Assembly: GCA_008080745.1 (NCBI GenBank) | Contig: SHMX01000003.1 | Span: 282,971-346,970 of the forward strand | Reading direction: 5' to 3' | Origin: Candidatus Thorarchaeota archaeon | Lineage (GTDB): Archaea; Asgardarchaeota; Thorarchaeia; Thorarchaeales; Thorarchaeaceae | DNA length: 64,000 nt | Shown: in pieces, positions 53,467 to 62,426 of the stretch | How the letters are laid out: every line of letters starts with the position of its first letter | How positions within the stretch are numbered: the first letter of the stretch is position 1 | The notes under the pieces: model-generated | Told to the model about the DNA's origin: nothing | The model's input: the letters and a program-made list of their open reading frames with translations, nothing else | The model's database searches: none | Position numbers and translations under genes: made by a program

Positions 53467-55182
53467 TTACTCAGCCCCCTTACCAATCTGTTTCTCAATC
53501 TCTTTCTTGAGTTCCACTGCATCGCTCCCGCCCGATATTTCAAGAAAGACCTTGGATTCAGGCGAGTCCCCAGTTACATATATGATAAGGGTCAACCTGT
53601 CAGTCCGAATGACTTTTCGTTTCGGTGGTTCAAGGGTTTCCTTGAGTATGCCGGTCATTCGTGGATGTCTGATGCTAATTACAGTCCAGAGGTCTTGCCA
53701 AACATCAAAAGTTGTTGAAAACTGAGAAAGAGTCAATCTATGCATGGCCTCTGACACTCTATTGAGAAGCATACTACGATTGGGAAAATCAGTCTTATCG
53801 ATTAGTTCCGCATGAAGCTTTGTGAGCGAATCAACATCTTTCTTGTCAATACTCTTCTCAATACTCTTGACCATTGATACATACTTCTTCTTCTTGAGCT
53901 CTTTCGCAATAGCAAGATAATCCAATCGAACTAGAATGTCACTCTTTCCCATTTCCCTAAGTTCACTAACAACCGAGCTATCAGCTTTTCCATGACGTAG
54001 GTTGTGTATCAGCTGCATCGCTGCATCTCTTTGAGCAAATCGGGTGGCAGCCAATTCTACAAGATTCTCAGTGAAGGCATAACGATTACCATAGAATGGA
54101 GTCTTCTCCATCTCGTCCCGGGTATATTTTGTTCTGTGCCAGAAGACTAGCGGAGCTATTGACTTTACTATCTCGATACTTACCTCTTCAGCACCAATCA
54201 ACCAAGCAACAGCTTTACAATACCTATTCAAGTCCTTAGCAGCACGAACACTCAGTGGAATCAGGACCTTGTTGCAAACGCTCTTTGGCGTATTGAAATG
54301 GCAGCCATCACACAGACCAGTATCAACAGTCAAGTCACTCGATTGACTCTTATCCACTCTAACACATGCACCAAACTCACGCACCACGGACCTCATGAAT
54401 TCTGATGCCTCCTCTGACACAGGCATCTTGTCTGCGAGATTCCATATCGTTAGAAGATCTTCTTCTGAGAGAATTGCTGGTACTTGCCACAACTCATCAT
54501 AACCAAATAGTTTCTCGTCGCGCGAAGCCAGAATCAATTCTAAGTCATTGACAGTGGGCATGGTTATAGGAACAGCCAATCCAAATCTATCCAAAAAGGG
54601 TGGAGCCATATCAAATGTTCCTGCATCAGTAGGATTCATGGTGGCATACAGGCAGAAGTCCTCACATCGCTTAACCTCATCATAGTACTTCAGTTCACCC
54701 TCGGCTAGCATCGATAGGAGGATGTTCTGAGCATGTGGAGTCAGCCTATTAACCTCATCAATCATTTTCCAGAATCCAGTCACGAACCTTCGCCAAACAA
54801 CTACTTCGACACCGTCTTTCATCAAGGGTCCCGGTTTCAACGTGGCAACCATCTTCTCTTCTGTCAGTTGGGGATGACCTCGTAAAACACCGTCCTCAAT
54901 CTCGTTCAAGGTCTTTCCAGTCATCATTCTACCTAGGAGTTTGATGAGTGTAGTCTTTCCACCACCATGCCCTCCAACCAGTAACATAGCAGATCGGGGA
55001 ACAAGTGCATTTAGAACAGTAGAGCCAACTATGAGTGGAAGTCTGTATGTCTTTGCTTTTGACCCGCGTGATGGCGTGTGTCTGATGGTAAGGTCTCCAG
55101 CATGAACAAAGAGACCTCTACTCTCCACTGTAGTGATAACACGCCAAATATCTTCTCTTAAACGGTCACTATCGATACTCAT
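53467..55182 (-). CDS. MoxR-type AAA+ ATPase
   Basis: About 571 residues. Seen: AMLLVGGHGGGKTTLIKLL (Walker A), KMIDEVNRLTPHAQNILLSML (Walker B and following helix of the MoxR/Mg-chelatase type), LYATMNPTDAGTFDMAPPFLDRFGLAVPI (sensor 1 and arginine finger). Further on are a Cys set (CDGCHFNTPKSVC) that could bind zinc and a helical sensor 2 region. MoxR ATPases remodel partners that carry VWA domains; the next gene is such a partner. GTGAG lies near ATG 55182. The target of the pair is unknown. Confidence 0.9.
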   Translation of the reverse strand: MSIDSDRLREDIWRVITTVESRGLFVHAGDLTIRHTPSRGSKAKTYRLPLIVGSTVLNALVPRSAMLLVGGHGGGKTTLIKLLGRMMTGKTLNEIEDGVLRGHPQLTEEKMVATLKPGPLMKDGVEVVVWRRFVTGFWKMIDEVNRLTPHAQNILLSMLAEGELKYYDEVKRCEDFCLYATMNPTDAGTFDMAPPFLDRFGLAVPITMPTVNDLELILASRDEKLFGYDELWQVPAILSEEDLLTIWNLADKMPVSEEASEFMRSVVREFGACVRVDKSQSSDLTVDTGLCDGCHFNTPKSVCNKVLIPLSVRAAKDLNRYCKAVAWLIGAEEVSIEIVKSIAPLVFWHRTKYTRDEMEKTPFYGNRYAFTENLVELAATRFAQRDAAMQLIHNLRHGKADSSVVSELREMGKSDILVRLDYLAIAKELKKKKYVSMVKSIEKSIDKKDVDSLTKLHAELIDKTDFPNRSMLLNRVSEAMHRLTLSQFSTTFDVWQDLWTVISIRHPRMTGILKETLEPPKRKVIRTDRLTLIIYVTGDSPESKVFLEISGGSDAVELKKEIEKQIGKGAE

Positions 55183-55415
55183 TACGACTCACACTGAACA
55201 TCTACTAGAATAAATCAATCCTTATGGTCTCATCGGTTACAGCGCGGATTTATGTAGGTATTAGAAATACATGTCTGATCTGATAATGGTGAAATTATTG
55301 AGGAAATATATTCTTTGATACGTTTTATATTCCTTCATATCTACAGAACAAGTGGTATATCATACTTGATTTCTACAAAAAATCCAAATATTCAGCAACA
55401 ATAGCTCTAACATTC

Positions 55416-55568
55416 ATGATTGCACTCCTTTTTGCATTCTTAGGACTTCTATTCAATACACAATCAGGGAGTATATCTGTTCTAAGTGATCTTGTAAAAT
55501 TCTATGGATTTGCAATTATAATGGCATTGCTTGGAATTGGGATGATACTTTTTAAAAACAAAGAATGA
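55416..55568 (+). CDS. Candidate small two-helix membrane protein
   Basis: From ATG 55416 the frame gives 50 residues with two hydrophobic stretches: MIALLFAFLGLLF and VKFYGFAIIMALLGIGMILF, then KNKE. The frame is open further back to about 55290 and reads sensibly (YSATIALTF extends the first helix), but no ATG, GTG or TTG occurs there. Either translation begins at 55416, at an unusual codon, or a frameshift has removed the start. There is no SD. I give a moderate score because membrane helices can arise by chance in AT-rich DNA. Confidence 0.4.
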   Translation: MIALLFAFLGLLFNTQSGSISVLSDLVKFYGFAIIMALLGIGMILFKNKE

Positions 55569-55768
55569 AAATGACCATCATAGCTGGTACAACATCTCCA
55601 AAGACACAATTTCATAGATTACAAAGAAACCCGCGAAAGTGGGTATTCTATATTGGTGTTTTAAAACACAAGTTGACTCTTATAGAATGAGGAGGAAATC
55701 TGCTCTAGCCAAAGCTATAATACGCTTTCGGGAAAAATCATTCTAGCTTGTAAGGAAGGCGGCTGAAA
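55569..55768 (+). promoter_or_regulatory. Upstream region of condensin operon with 14-bp palindrome
   Basis: Between the small membrane ORF and the pseudo-AAA gene there are a TATA-like CTATATT (55648-55654), a perfect 14-base palindrome GTGTTTTAAAACAC (55656-55669) directly after it, and a GNRA hairpin (ACCCGC, GAAA loop, GTGGGT at 55629-55644). The palindrome sits where an archaeal repressor would block the start. Function is inferred. Confidence 0.45.
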
Positions 55769-56839
55769 GTGGGTGAAGACGATTCATTTATTGAAATGGT
55801 CAGGTTGATAGCGCCTGAAAATCTATCCTTAGATAGAATAAGTCAGAGAAGTCTCATCAACTATGCAGAACAGTATGCCAGGACATTCAGAAGAGCCATT
55901 GAGATGAAGGATCAACTTGAAGAATTGGATCTTCAGTTTGGCGGAAGAGTACTGCTGATTGGACCACCAGGTACAGATTTTGAGACCTTCATCACCTATT
56001 TGGCAACCGAGATTCCACTCAAAGTAGTACAACTACAAATTAAAGAAATTATATCTCAAGAAGAGAGGGTTCCAGAGTTTATCAGATTCATGCGGGAATA
56101 TGCTGAAAGAAATGCTCCCTGCATACTCTACATTGAACGAATCGAGGTTCTTGGAAGTAAGGACACATCAGACGCGGTAATTCTGGAGTCGGAAATAGGA
56201 CAGCTTAATTGGGATAATGCCGAGGTCATTGTTGTTGCCTCCACTCATGAACCTCAAAATATGGACACATCAATAAGAACAGTCTTCGACAGAGCATTCA
56301 TCACAACAATACCGAATTCAGACGACAGAATGGCAGCATTAGAGAGTATTCTCAAAGATAGAAAGGATTTGGACCTCACGACCATTTCGGAATTCACTGA
56401 GGGGTGGAGCTTTGCAGATATCAAAAAGTTAGGCATTGCGCTTCTTATGACAGAACCCGCTACAGAAGGGCAAATCGATCCTGAAGAATTAGAAAAAATG
56501 ATTGGGGATACACACGTACTACCAATTTCAAATCCAGACACCTTGAAGTATGCACTACGCAGAACCAAACTCAAATCAGAGTCTCGAATCCAGAAGGCTG
56601 TCGAGGCATATCCAGATGACTTTCTCGAACAATTGTATCTTATGGCTGTAGGTGATAATTATCAAGATACTCAACGCATCATTGAATCACTAAATACAGG
56701 ACTACCTCTATCTCCAAAAGATCAAGAATTCTTGGGACGATATCCCTTTCTCCTATCTGGCACACCCGAGGAAAGACTAACACAACTTCTGAAAGCAAAG
56801 AAGAGCCATGATCGATTAAGCAGAATAATGGGAAGATAA
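55769..56839 (+). CDS. Degenerate AAA-family protein, first gene of condensin operon
   Basis: A 356-residue protein with the AAA domain order but altered active-site residues. Residues 60-75 read RVLLIGPPGTDFETFI: the Walker A Lys is missing and the loop is GPPGTDFET. The Walker B region reads CILYIERIEVLG (about 118-129), where the usual DE is ER. VVASTHEPQ stands at sensor 1 and FDRAF at the arginine-finger position. ATP hydrolysis looks lost; nucleotide or protein binding may remain. A helical C-terminal domain follows. GTG 55769 is the start, behind an AAGGAAGG stretch. The gene is 16 bases before SMC, so it belongs to the operon. Function: possible loader or regulator of the condensin. 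Confidence 0.8.
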   Translation: MGEDDSFIEMVRLIAPENLSLDRISQRSLINYAEQYARTFRRAIEMKDQLEELDLQFGGRVLLIGPPGTDFETFITYLATEIPLKVVQLQIKEIISQEERVPEFIRFMREYAERNAPCILYIERIEVLGSKDTSDAVILESEIGQLNWDNAEVIVVASTHEPQNMDTSIRTVFDRAFITTIPNSDDRMAALESILKDRKDLDLTTISEFTEGWSFADIKKLGIALLMTEPATEGQIDPEELEKMIGDTHVLPISNPDTLKYALRRTKLKSESRIQKAVEAYPDDFLEQLYLMAVGDNYQDTQRIIESLNTGLPLSPKDQEFLGRYPFLLSGTPEERLTQLLKAKKSHDRLSRIMGR

Positions 56840-56855
56840 CTAGGAATTGTTAAAG

Positions 56856-59800
56856 ATGGTTCGAAATACTGTTAGGCTGGTTTCAGTCAAACTCACTAAT
56901 TTCCTATCCTTTTACAAAGGATTTGTTGAGTTCGATCCAGGTCTGACGGTCATTTTGGGACCAAATGGTTCTGGAAAGACATCGATTTTTCACGCAGTTA
57001 AGTTTGCTCTTGGTTCGAATCAAAGAGAGAATAGGTATCGCAAATGGAGTGACTTCATCAGACACGGTGCTTCTACTGCAGAGGTTGAACTCACAGTTGA
57101 AACAGGTAATGGGACTAAGACATTTCGTAGAAGAATAGATCGAGATGGAATTCCCCGAGCCTACATAGATGGAAAAAGGGTGAAAGCATCAGAACACAGA
57201 CGTCAGGTTGATGCCCTCGGTTTTGATATAGATAATACCCTTGTATTTATGCCTCAAGAAAGAATCAATGCTCTTCGAGATATGGATCCTATTGAGGTCA
57301 GAAAACTTGTTGAAGAGGGTACGGGTCTTGCAGTGCTTCGAGATAGGATAGCATTGCAGGAAGTGGAGGTACGACAGAGTAGGCAACGACTTGATAGTGC
57401 AACTCTGGAGTCACAAATGGTAGAGAAAGAACTTGAATTCCTAAAGACAGATTTAGCTAGATTGGCTAAAAAACGCGCACTTCAGCAAGACGAGCAAAAA
57501 CTGAGAACCGAGCTCAAGTGGGCATCCCTTGATGATATTGTAGGAAAAATTGACCAAACAAGGTTAGATATCGAAAAGATGGAGTCGGGACTCAGTTCTG
57601 TTCTCGAAGAGATAAGCTCACTCAAGACACAGCTTGAATCAGAGGAAGAAGAAGCTAGTATCATAGAGAACCAGCTTAATAATATTCAGCAAGAGATAGG
57701 TAAAATCGAAGCCAAGATCGATCAAGAGGAACGAAGACTGGATAAGATTAAGGATGATTCAAAACAACTAACTCAAGAGATACGTCAGCTTGATACAGAT
57801 GTCAGAGCTGAGAAACGAAAGAAGAAGAAGCTCCAAACAGAATTACGTCGAGCGTCTAAGACCGCAGAAGAACTCCTTGACAAACAAGTAACCCTTCGAC
57901 AAGAGCTGGAAGGAATAGAGGATGAACGGATAAAAGTTGAAGATGAACTTGCAGCTTTTTCCGAATGGAACGCGGAACGTGCAGAAGTTCATGGTACCTA
58001 TAAAGCACTGCAAGCAGAGGTCCAGGGCAAAGATGTTCTGATTAGAAGCCTACGAGAACGATTACAAATTGAAGAAGCGGAATTACAAGCAATAGAGAGT
58101 AAATGGGGTGAATCCTGGGGCATTATTGAAAAGGCTGATGAGAAAGAATTAGTGAAAAAGAAAGGGGAGATAGAACGTAAATTAGCCTCAGTAAATGAGG
58201 AACGCTTTGGCATATCAAGTAGAGTAGCCCAACTTCAGAAGGAGATTAAAGACATTCAAGTACAACTATCGGAGACCTCCCTCCGAGTACCAGAAACTGT
58301 TAGAGGATTGAAGACAACATTAGAAGAACATAACCTGACCTCTCTTATGGGTCCGGTTGTAGAAATGGTTGTTGCTCGTGATGAAATCGCAGAGGCACTT
58401 GAAGCAGTTTTATCGAATGACCTAGCATTTGCCTTTATCACACAAGACGAGGCAGAGTATACCCTCATCGAGAAGATCAGAGATGAAAAATCAGCAGCCT
58501 CACCAATCATTCTTGTAGAAACCGAGGAACTAGAAGAAATCCAACCACCTGATAACAAAGGTGTAATAGGATGGCTCTGGCAATTACTAGAACTAGACCC
58601 ACATCAAGTTTCCATTATCCGAAAAGCACTTGGTGACTATCTTGTTGTAGAGAATAATAGTGTCGCAAGAAGGGTTATGCGAAATTTCAGTGCCCGTATT
58701 GTTACACTTGAGGGAAAGATAATCGAACCAAGTGATAAAAGAACAATAAGCTATCCGCCAAAGGAATCAACGGGGATTGTTTCAACAGCACCACTCCAGA
58801 AGAGACTCGTTCAGGCTGAAAAAGAACTCACTGTTTCCCGAAAGAAACTAACGGATGTGATGTCCCAGATTGAAAAACTATCTCAAGAACGAGAAGAGGT
58901 TATGGATATTCTAAGTCAGGTAACACGATGGGCTGGAACATGGGAGAAACGCAAACAACTAACAGAGAGTATAGCGGAAGTAGAAGAAAGAATAGTTGGT
59001 CTCGATGATGAATTAAAGGAACTGCAGGCAGAGCTTGGTAAACGAGAGCGGGAACTTCGCAGACTGGATCAAAGTCAACCCCCAGAACGAAGTCGGTTAA
59101 TTGGTAAACGATCAGCCATCAGGTCAAAATTACGTGAATTACAGAGGGAATTGTCAAAGACCGATGATATGCTTCGAACTACTGAGAAGAATGAAAATAA
59201 CAGCCGTAGTGAGCTTAGAAGAACAGATGAACTAATTGAAATGCTCTCAAGCCGACTTGTTGAATTGAGGGATGAGGCTTCAGAATCTAAGGATGTGAGC
59301 ACACAGATTCTAACAGCCTTGGAGGAACTTCGAGAGAGCAAAAAAACAACCTCTACAAAAAGAACTGAACTGAAGAAGCAATATGATTCAATTCATGCGA
59401 GTGTTAAACTCATCAGAGAACAGCTGGTTGAACGAAATCTCAATGTGCGAGACAGTAAACTTCGGGTGACTCAGACCAAGAGAAAATTAGATATTCTGGA
59501 AAATGAACATAGTCGATTACTGAAAGGATTGGAGGACGAAAAACGTCCAAAAACAATCCGGCCACTTGAAACAGTTCGGGAAAGACTTCTTCGTGTTCAG
59601 CACCTCCTTGAGGATTATCAAGACGTGACAGAATCTGTAGCTGTGACCGAGGTCAAATTAAAGGAACGACTCTCTAAATTAGCAGCAAAAGTCAAGGAGC
59701 TACAGTTAGAGCTAGACGAGGCAGAAAATGCAGTAAAAAGTATCAGACAGCAATATCACAAAGGAATGGATGAGACCCTAGACAAGGTAGAGAAAGCTCT

Positions 59801-60221
59801 CAATGCGGTCCTTCAGACTGTGAGATATACTGTACAGGTAAGATTTGAACTTGTACGACGTGACGGGGAATATGGTGTAGAATTCAGACCCGTTATCAAG
59901 GGTGACGAGTACGATAGTATAAGCGCAGGTTCGGGTGGAGAGAGGTCTCTAATTGCAATAGGATTAATCATGGCACTTCAGACATTCAACCCTGCCCCGG
60001 TGTATGCTCTGGATGAAGTAGATACATTCCTAGATGCCACCAATACAGAAATGATCAGTATCATTCTGCATGATGCCTCTCGACGAAGCCAGTTCATTAT
60101 ATTCACACCAGCAAAGAGTACCCATCTACTGAAACATGCGGACAAGAGAATCGGTGTAGTATCTCCGAGTGGGACTGAACCGTCGGTCGTGATTGAGAGC
60201 CCCAGATATTCAGGTCAATAG
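56856..60221 (+). CDS. smc: Chromosome segregation ATPase SMC
   Basis: A long coiled-coil ATPase of 1121 residues that organises chromosomal DNA. Head: VILGPNGSGKTSIFHAVKF (Walker A, residues 35-42) with FMPQERI (Q-loop). Arms: heptad-rich Glu/Lys/Leu coils at about 165-480 and 660-965. Hinge between, around TSLMGPVVEMVVARDEIAEALE. Second head: SAGSGGERSLIAIGLIM (signature) and VYALDEVDTFLDATN (Walker B, D-loop). Length and order are typical. ATG 56856 is preferred over TTG 56847; AGGA is ten bases upstream. It is followed by ScpA- and ScpB-like genes. Confidence 0.97.
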   Translation: MVRNTVRLVSVKLTNFLSFYKGFVEFDPGLTVILGPNGSGKTSIFHAVKFALGSNQRENRYRKWSDFIRHGASTAEVELTVETGNGTKTFRRRIDRDGIPRAYIDGKRVKASEHRRQVDALGFDIDNTLVFMPQERINALRDMDPIEVRKLVEEGTGLAVLRDRIALQEVEVRQSRQRLDSATLESQMVEKELEFLKTDLARLAKKRALQQDEQKLRTELKWASLDDIVGKIDQTRLDIEKMESGLSSVLEEISSLKTQLESEEEEASIIENQLNNIQQEIGKIEAKIDQEERRLDKIKDDSKQLTQEIRQLDTDVRAEKRKKKKLQTELRRASKTAEELLDKQVTLRQELEGIEDERIKVEDELAAFSEWNAERAEVHGTYKALQAEVQGKDVLIRSLRERLQIEEAELQAIESKWGESWGIIEKADEKELVKKKGEIERKLASVNEERFGISSRVAQLQKEIKDIQVQLSETSLRVPETVRGLKTTLEEHNLTSLMGPVVEMVVARDEIAEALEAVLSNDLAFAFITQDEAEYTLIEKIRDEKSAASPIILVETEELEEIQPPDNKGVIGWLWQLLELDPHQVSIIRKALGDYLVVENNSVARRVMRNFSARIVTLEGKIIEPSDKRTISYPPKESTGIVSTAPLQKRLVQAEKELTVSRKKLTDVMSQIEKLSQEREEVMDILSQVTRWAGTWEKRKQLTESIAEVEERIVGLDDELKELQAELGKRERELRRLDQSQPPERSRLIGKRSAIRSKLRELQRELSKTDDMLRTTEKNENNSRSELRRTDELIEMLSSRLVELRDEASESKDVSTQILTALEELRESKKTTSTKRTELKKQYDSIHASVKLIREQLVERNLNVRDSKLRVTQTKRKLDILENEHSRLLKGLEDEKRPKTIRPLETVRERLLRVQHLLEDYQDVTESVAVTEVKLKERLSKLAAKVKELQLELDEAENAVKSIRQQYHKGMDETLDKVEKALNAVLQTVRYTVQVRFELVRRDGEYGVEFRPVIKGDEYDSISAGSGGERSLIAIGLIMALQTFNPAPVYALDEVDTFLDATNTEMISIILHDASRRSQFIIFTPAKSTHLLKHADKRIGVVSPSGTEPSVVIESPRYSGQ

Positions 60222-60232
60222 GAGACAGGTAA

Positions 60233-60868
60233 ATGTCACAGGACCACAAGAAACTCGCTAAACAGGTAATGGAGTTAGCAGAATCCGTACGTTCTAGAAA
60301 GATTGACCCACTTGACGTTAAGCTCCAAGAAACCTACAGAGAATTACAAGAAATCATTGCAGATGTCGATGGACGAATCACGGTTGACGAGCTTCTAAAT
60401 GAGGTTCTATCAAGCAAAGTCACTAGAATACAAGACTTGGCTAAAGTTCTAGGAGCTCCAGAACTCTACATCACTCGACTCAGCGAACTGAAACCAATGG
60501 AGATTGCAAAACTCATTGTATACAAAAATCCGGTCGTAGTCACAACACTCCCCTTTGATGCAATGGAGCGAGCTGATGACAGAATCCAACAGATGATAGA
60601 TAAGACTTCTCGTGAGCCAGAACCCGATGATATTCCTGAGATGACTGGCGTTCCTGAGGATTATTTGTTTACATCACAAGATTCAGTATTCCTTGCTGAC
60701 CTCAAGAAATACTTGAAATCCATTCCAAAGAAGGCTATCTCGATAGATGAATTGTTAGAAACCGAGGACTTTGATGAGTTTCTCAAGAGATTTCTCTATA
60801 TTGTCATCCTTGTATCACGGGGAGACTTGGTTTTTGACAAAGAAACACAGACCGTCTGGAGGAGCTGA
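60233..60868 (+). CDS. scpA: ScpA-like kleisin
   Basis: A 211-residue protein following smc by 11 bases. It begins with a helical region that would bind the SMC neck (KLAKQVMELAESVRSRKIDPLDVKLQETYREL), has an acidic linker (EPEPDDIPEMTGVP), and ends with a small winged-helix-like end (DEFLKRFLYIVILVSRGDLVFDKETQTVWRS) of the kleisin type. It is shorter than most ScpA proteins (about 250). AGGT lies close to ATG 60233. Context is the main support. Confidence 0.78.
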   Translation: MSQDHKKLAKQVMELAESVRSRKIDPLDVKLQETYRELQEIIADVDGRITVDELLNEVLSSKVTRIQDLAKVLGAPELYITRLSELKPMEIAKLIVYKNPVVVTTLPFDAMERADDRIQQMIDKTSREPEPDDIPEMTGVPEDYLFTSQDSVFLADLKKYLKSIPKKAISIDELLETEDFDEFLKRFLYIVILVSRGDLVFDKETQTVWRS

Positions 60869-60876
60869 GGTAGGCT

Positions 60877-61383
60877 ATGAACGAATATGCAATCCTCATG
60901 AAATTACTCACCCGAGCCGGGAATCCCATAGGAGCAGGAGTAGAGGATATGCTAGATGCATTAGCCCTTCCCGAGATAGTAGGACGAGGGCCACTCTTTC
61001 AGAAGATGGGTGCATTGAATGAGCTGCTGAGACCCATGGGAATAACTATCAAACATAATCCAATCGATCACGTCTTTTACATCGATACTCTTGCAAAGGA
61101 AGATATTGGGGAGGAAACCGTTCTACCCGATAGACTCGCCTCCACTTTACTCATTGTCATCACACTAGCATACCAAAATAATGGATGGGTATCTATTGAT
61201 CAAGTCAAAAAACTGAGACGTAAGAGCTTACAGGGAGTAAAAAAGGACCTTCGAGAATTAGCATCGATGAATTATGTGCAGCTGGATAGCAGAAGCAAGC
61301 GAGTTAGACCTGGTACTCGTGTTGCCTTCGAAATCGACTACGAACGCTTCTTCAGAAAATTATCAAAACCAGATACTACTTAG
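60877..61383 (+). CDS. scpB: ScpB-like winged-helix (KITE) protein
   Basis: A 168-residue protein eight bases after the ScpA-like gene. The first half (LLTRAGNPIGAGVEDMLDAL) and second half (LASTLLIVITLAYQNNGWVSIDQVKKLRRKSLQGVKKDLREL) each resemble a winged helix, the layout of ScpB. GAGGT lies before ATG 60877. ScpB-like proteins bind the middle of the kleisin. Its sequence is far from bacterial ScpB, so the assignment leans on operon position. Confidence 0.75.
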   Translation: MNEYAILMKLLTRAGNPIGAGVEDMLDALALPEIVGRGPLFQKMGALNELLRPMGITIKHNPIDHVFYIDTLAKEDIGEETVLPDRLASTLLIVITLAYQNNGWVSIDQVKKLRRKSLQGVKKDLRELASMNYVQLDSRSKRVRPGTRVAFEIDYERFFRKLSKPDTT

Positions 61384-61439
61384 TAGCGCTTTCGTTAGTT
61401 TTATCAAGCAACACGAAAAGCCCAACATGGTCGTTAATT

Positions 61440-61796
61440 ATGTCAAGACGTTCTCTTAGATTTTCAAGAGCAACCTGTCCAATCTGTGGAAGTAAGGAAG
61501 TCGCTCGCGACGACCTGAAAGGCGACCTTTTGTGTACCAATTGTGGAAATGTCGTCACACGCCGTGAAACAAAATCAGTTGGAAAATTCCAGATTGCTCA
61601 ACAACTCAAACGTGAAGGGCGATTGAGCTTTTCAAAACTCCGCGATATCACTGGAGCCTCTGATGACAAACTCTTTGGCATCCTTGAGAGTATGGTCCGA
61701 ATGGGGCTTATACAAGAAATCGGTGGGTCTTACTCATTGACCAAACGCGGTAGCAAATGGTATCGCCAAAGACTTGGACAGCAATGGGGTTACTAG
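61440..61796 (+). CDS. TFIIB-type zinc ribbon plus winged-helix protein
   Basis: A 118-residue putative transcription regulator. It has a zinc ribbon with ATCPICGSKEV and LLCTNCGNVV (two CxxC pairs), then a winged-helix segment ending EIGGSYSLTKRGSKWYRQRL. The zinc ribbon resembles that of TFIIB, without its cyclin folds. No SD is visible before ATG 61440, suggesting its own leaderless start. It sits 56 bases after scpB and may read through from that operon. A 6-bp hairpin with a GGAA loop (AGAACC/GGTTCT, 61795-61810) overlaps its stop. Confidence 0.82.
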   Translation: MSRRSLRFSRATCPICGSKEVARDDLKGDLLCTNCGNVVTRRETKSVGKFQIAQQLKREGRLSFSKLRDITGASDDKLFGILESMVRMGLIQEIGGSYSLTKRGSKWYRQRLGQQWGY

Positions 61797-61810
61797 AACC
61801 GGAAGGTTCT
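61795..61810 (+). terminator. Hairpin at the end of the zinc-ribbon gene
   Basis: AGAACC 61795-61800 and GGTTCT 61805-61810 form a perfect six-pair stem with a GGAA loop. No T-run follows directly. It marks the end of the condensin region. Confidence 0.4.
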
Positions 61811-61884
61811 GATTCCCCGCAGAATTAGTGGATACTATATCCATCCCCAGTATGATTCGACCTTTCTCTGTATTCTTCTATGAA

Positions 61885-61910
61885 TGTGGTGGTGTTAATA
61901 TACTACCACA
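61885..61910 (+). promoter_or_regulatory. Inverted repeat around a TATA-like box
   Basis: TGTGGT 61885-61890 and ACCACA 61905-61910 flank TTAATATA (61895-61902). That TATA-like box lies about 25 bases before ATG 61923, so it could drive a leaderless transcript, with the inverted repeat as an operator for a dimeric repressor. This rests on sequence pattern alone. Confidence 0.4.
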
Positions 61911-61922
61911 AGGCATTCTATA

Positions 61923-62102
61923 ATGGAAATGACCACTACCTGTTGTATCACCGAAGAGTACGATATCAAATTAGCATTCCAATCTTATCTGATCCATCAA
62001 GAAACGACTGCTAGTCTTGATGAGATACTATCATGGCATAATATGAAGAGGGATTTCTTTCTGAAATTTTTGCAGAATTTTGCATTCTTATTGCACAAAT
62101 GA
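61923..62102 (+). CDS. Small hypothetical ORF, 59 residues
   Basis: An ORF beginning MEMTTTCCITEEYDIKLAFQ, mixed helical, ending FFLKFLQNFAFLLHK. The ATG falls at the distance expected for a leaderless transcript from the TATA-like box at 61895-61902. No SD. The sequence matches nothing I know. It may be a genuine small gene or a truncated N-terminal fragment. Confidence 0.35.
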   Translation: MEMTTTCCITEEYDIKLAFQSYLIHQETTASLDEILSWHNMKRDFFLKFLQNFAFLLHK

Positions 62103-62426
62103 ATGATTTTCCTCATAATTTTTGCGTAACTACTCATTCTTCAGAACATATAATTGTTCTTGCAATGTTTTAATCAAATATCCTTCAATTCCTCTAACCA
62201 TATACTTAATATAATATCCTTCGCTATGACATACGTGGTTCGGTTCGGATTCCATTACATATATCTCCCCCTCCTAAACCACGCGAATACCTAACTACTT
62301 TCTCATCCGGGCTGGACCACACTCTCTCTCTTTTAGAATGGATGATGACATAGGAGTGCTTGATAGTTACAACGTGTAACAATTTCTGATAAGTAAGCAT
62401 ATGGATACCGATCCAAGACAGACCAT
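62103..62426. other. Gene-poor AT-rich stretch
   Basis: I find no convincing gene in these 324 bases. It is AT-rich with several TATA-like runs near 62205-62215 (CTTAATATAATATCC). A longer minus-strand frame (62224-62577) crosses it but reads as low-complexity shadow and overlaps a better candidate. Decayed or regulatory DNA is likely. Confidence 0.4.

Noticed and set aside
53412-53543. Extended VWA protein start within the MoxR gene
   Set aside because: AGAGGT before ATG 53411 gives a good start after the MoxR stop.
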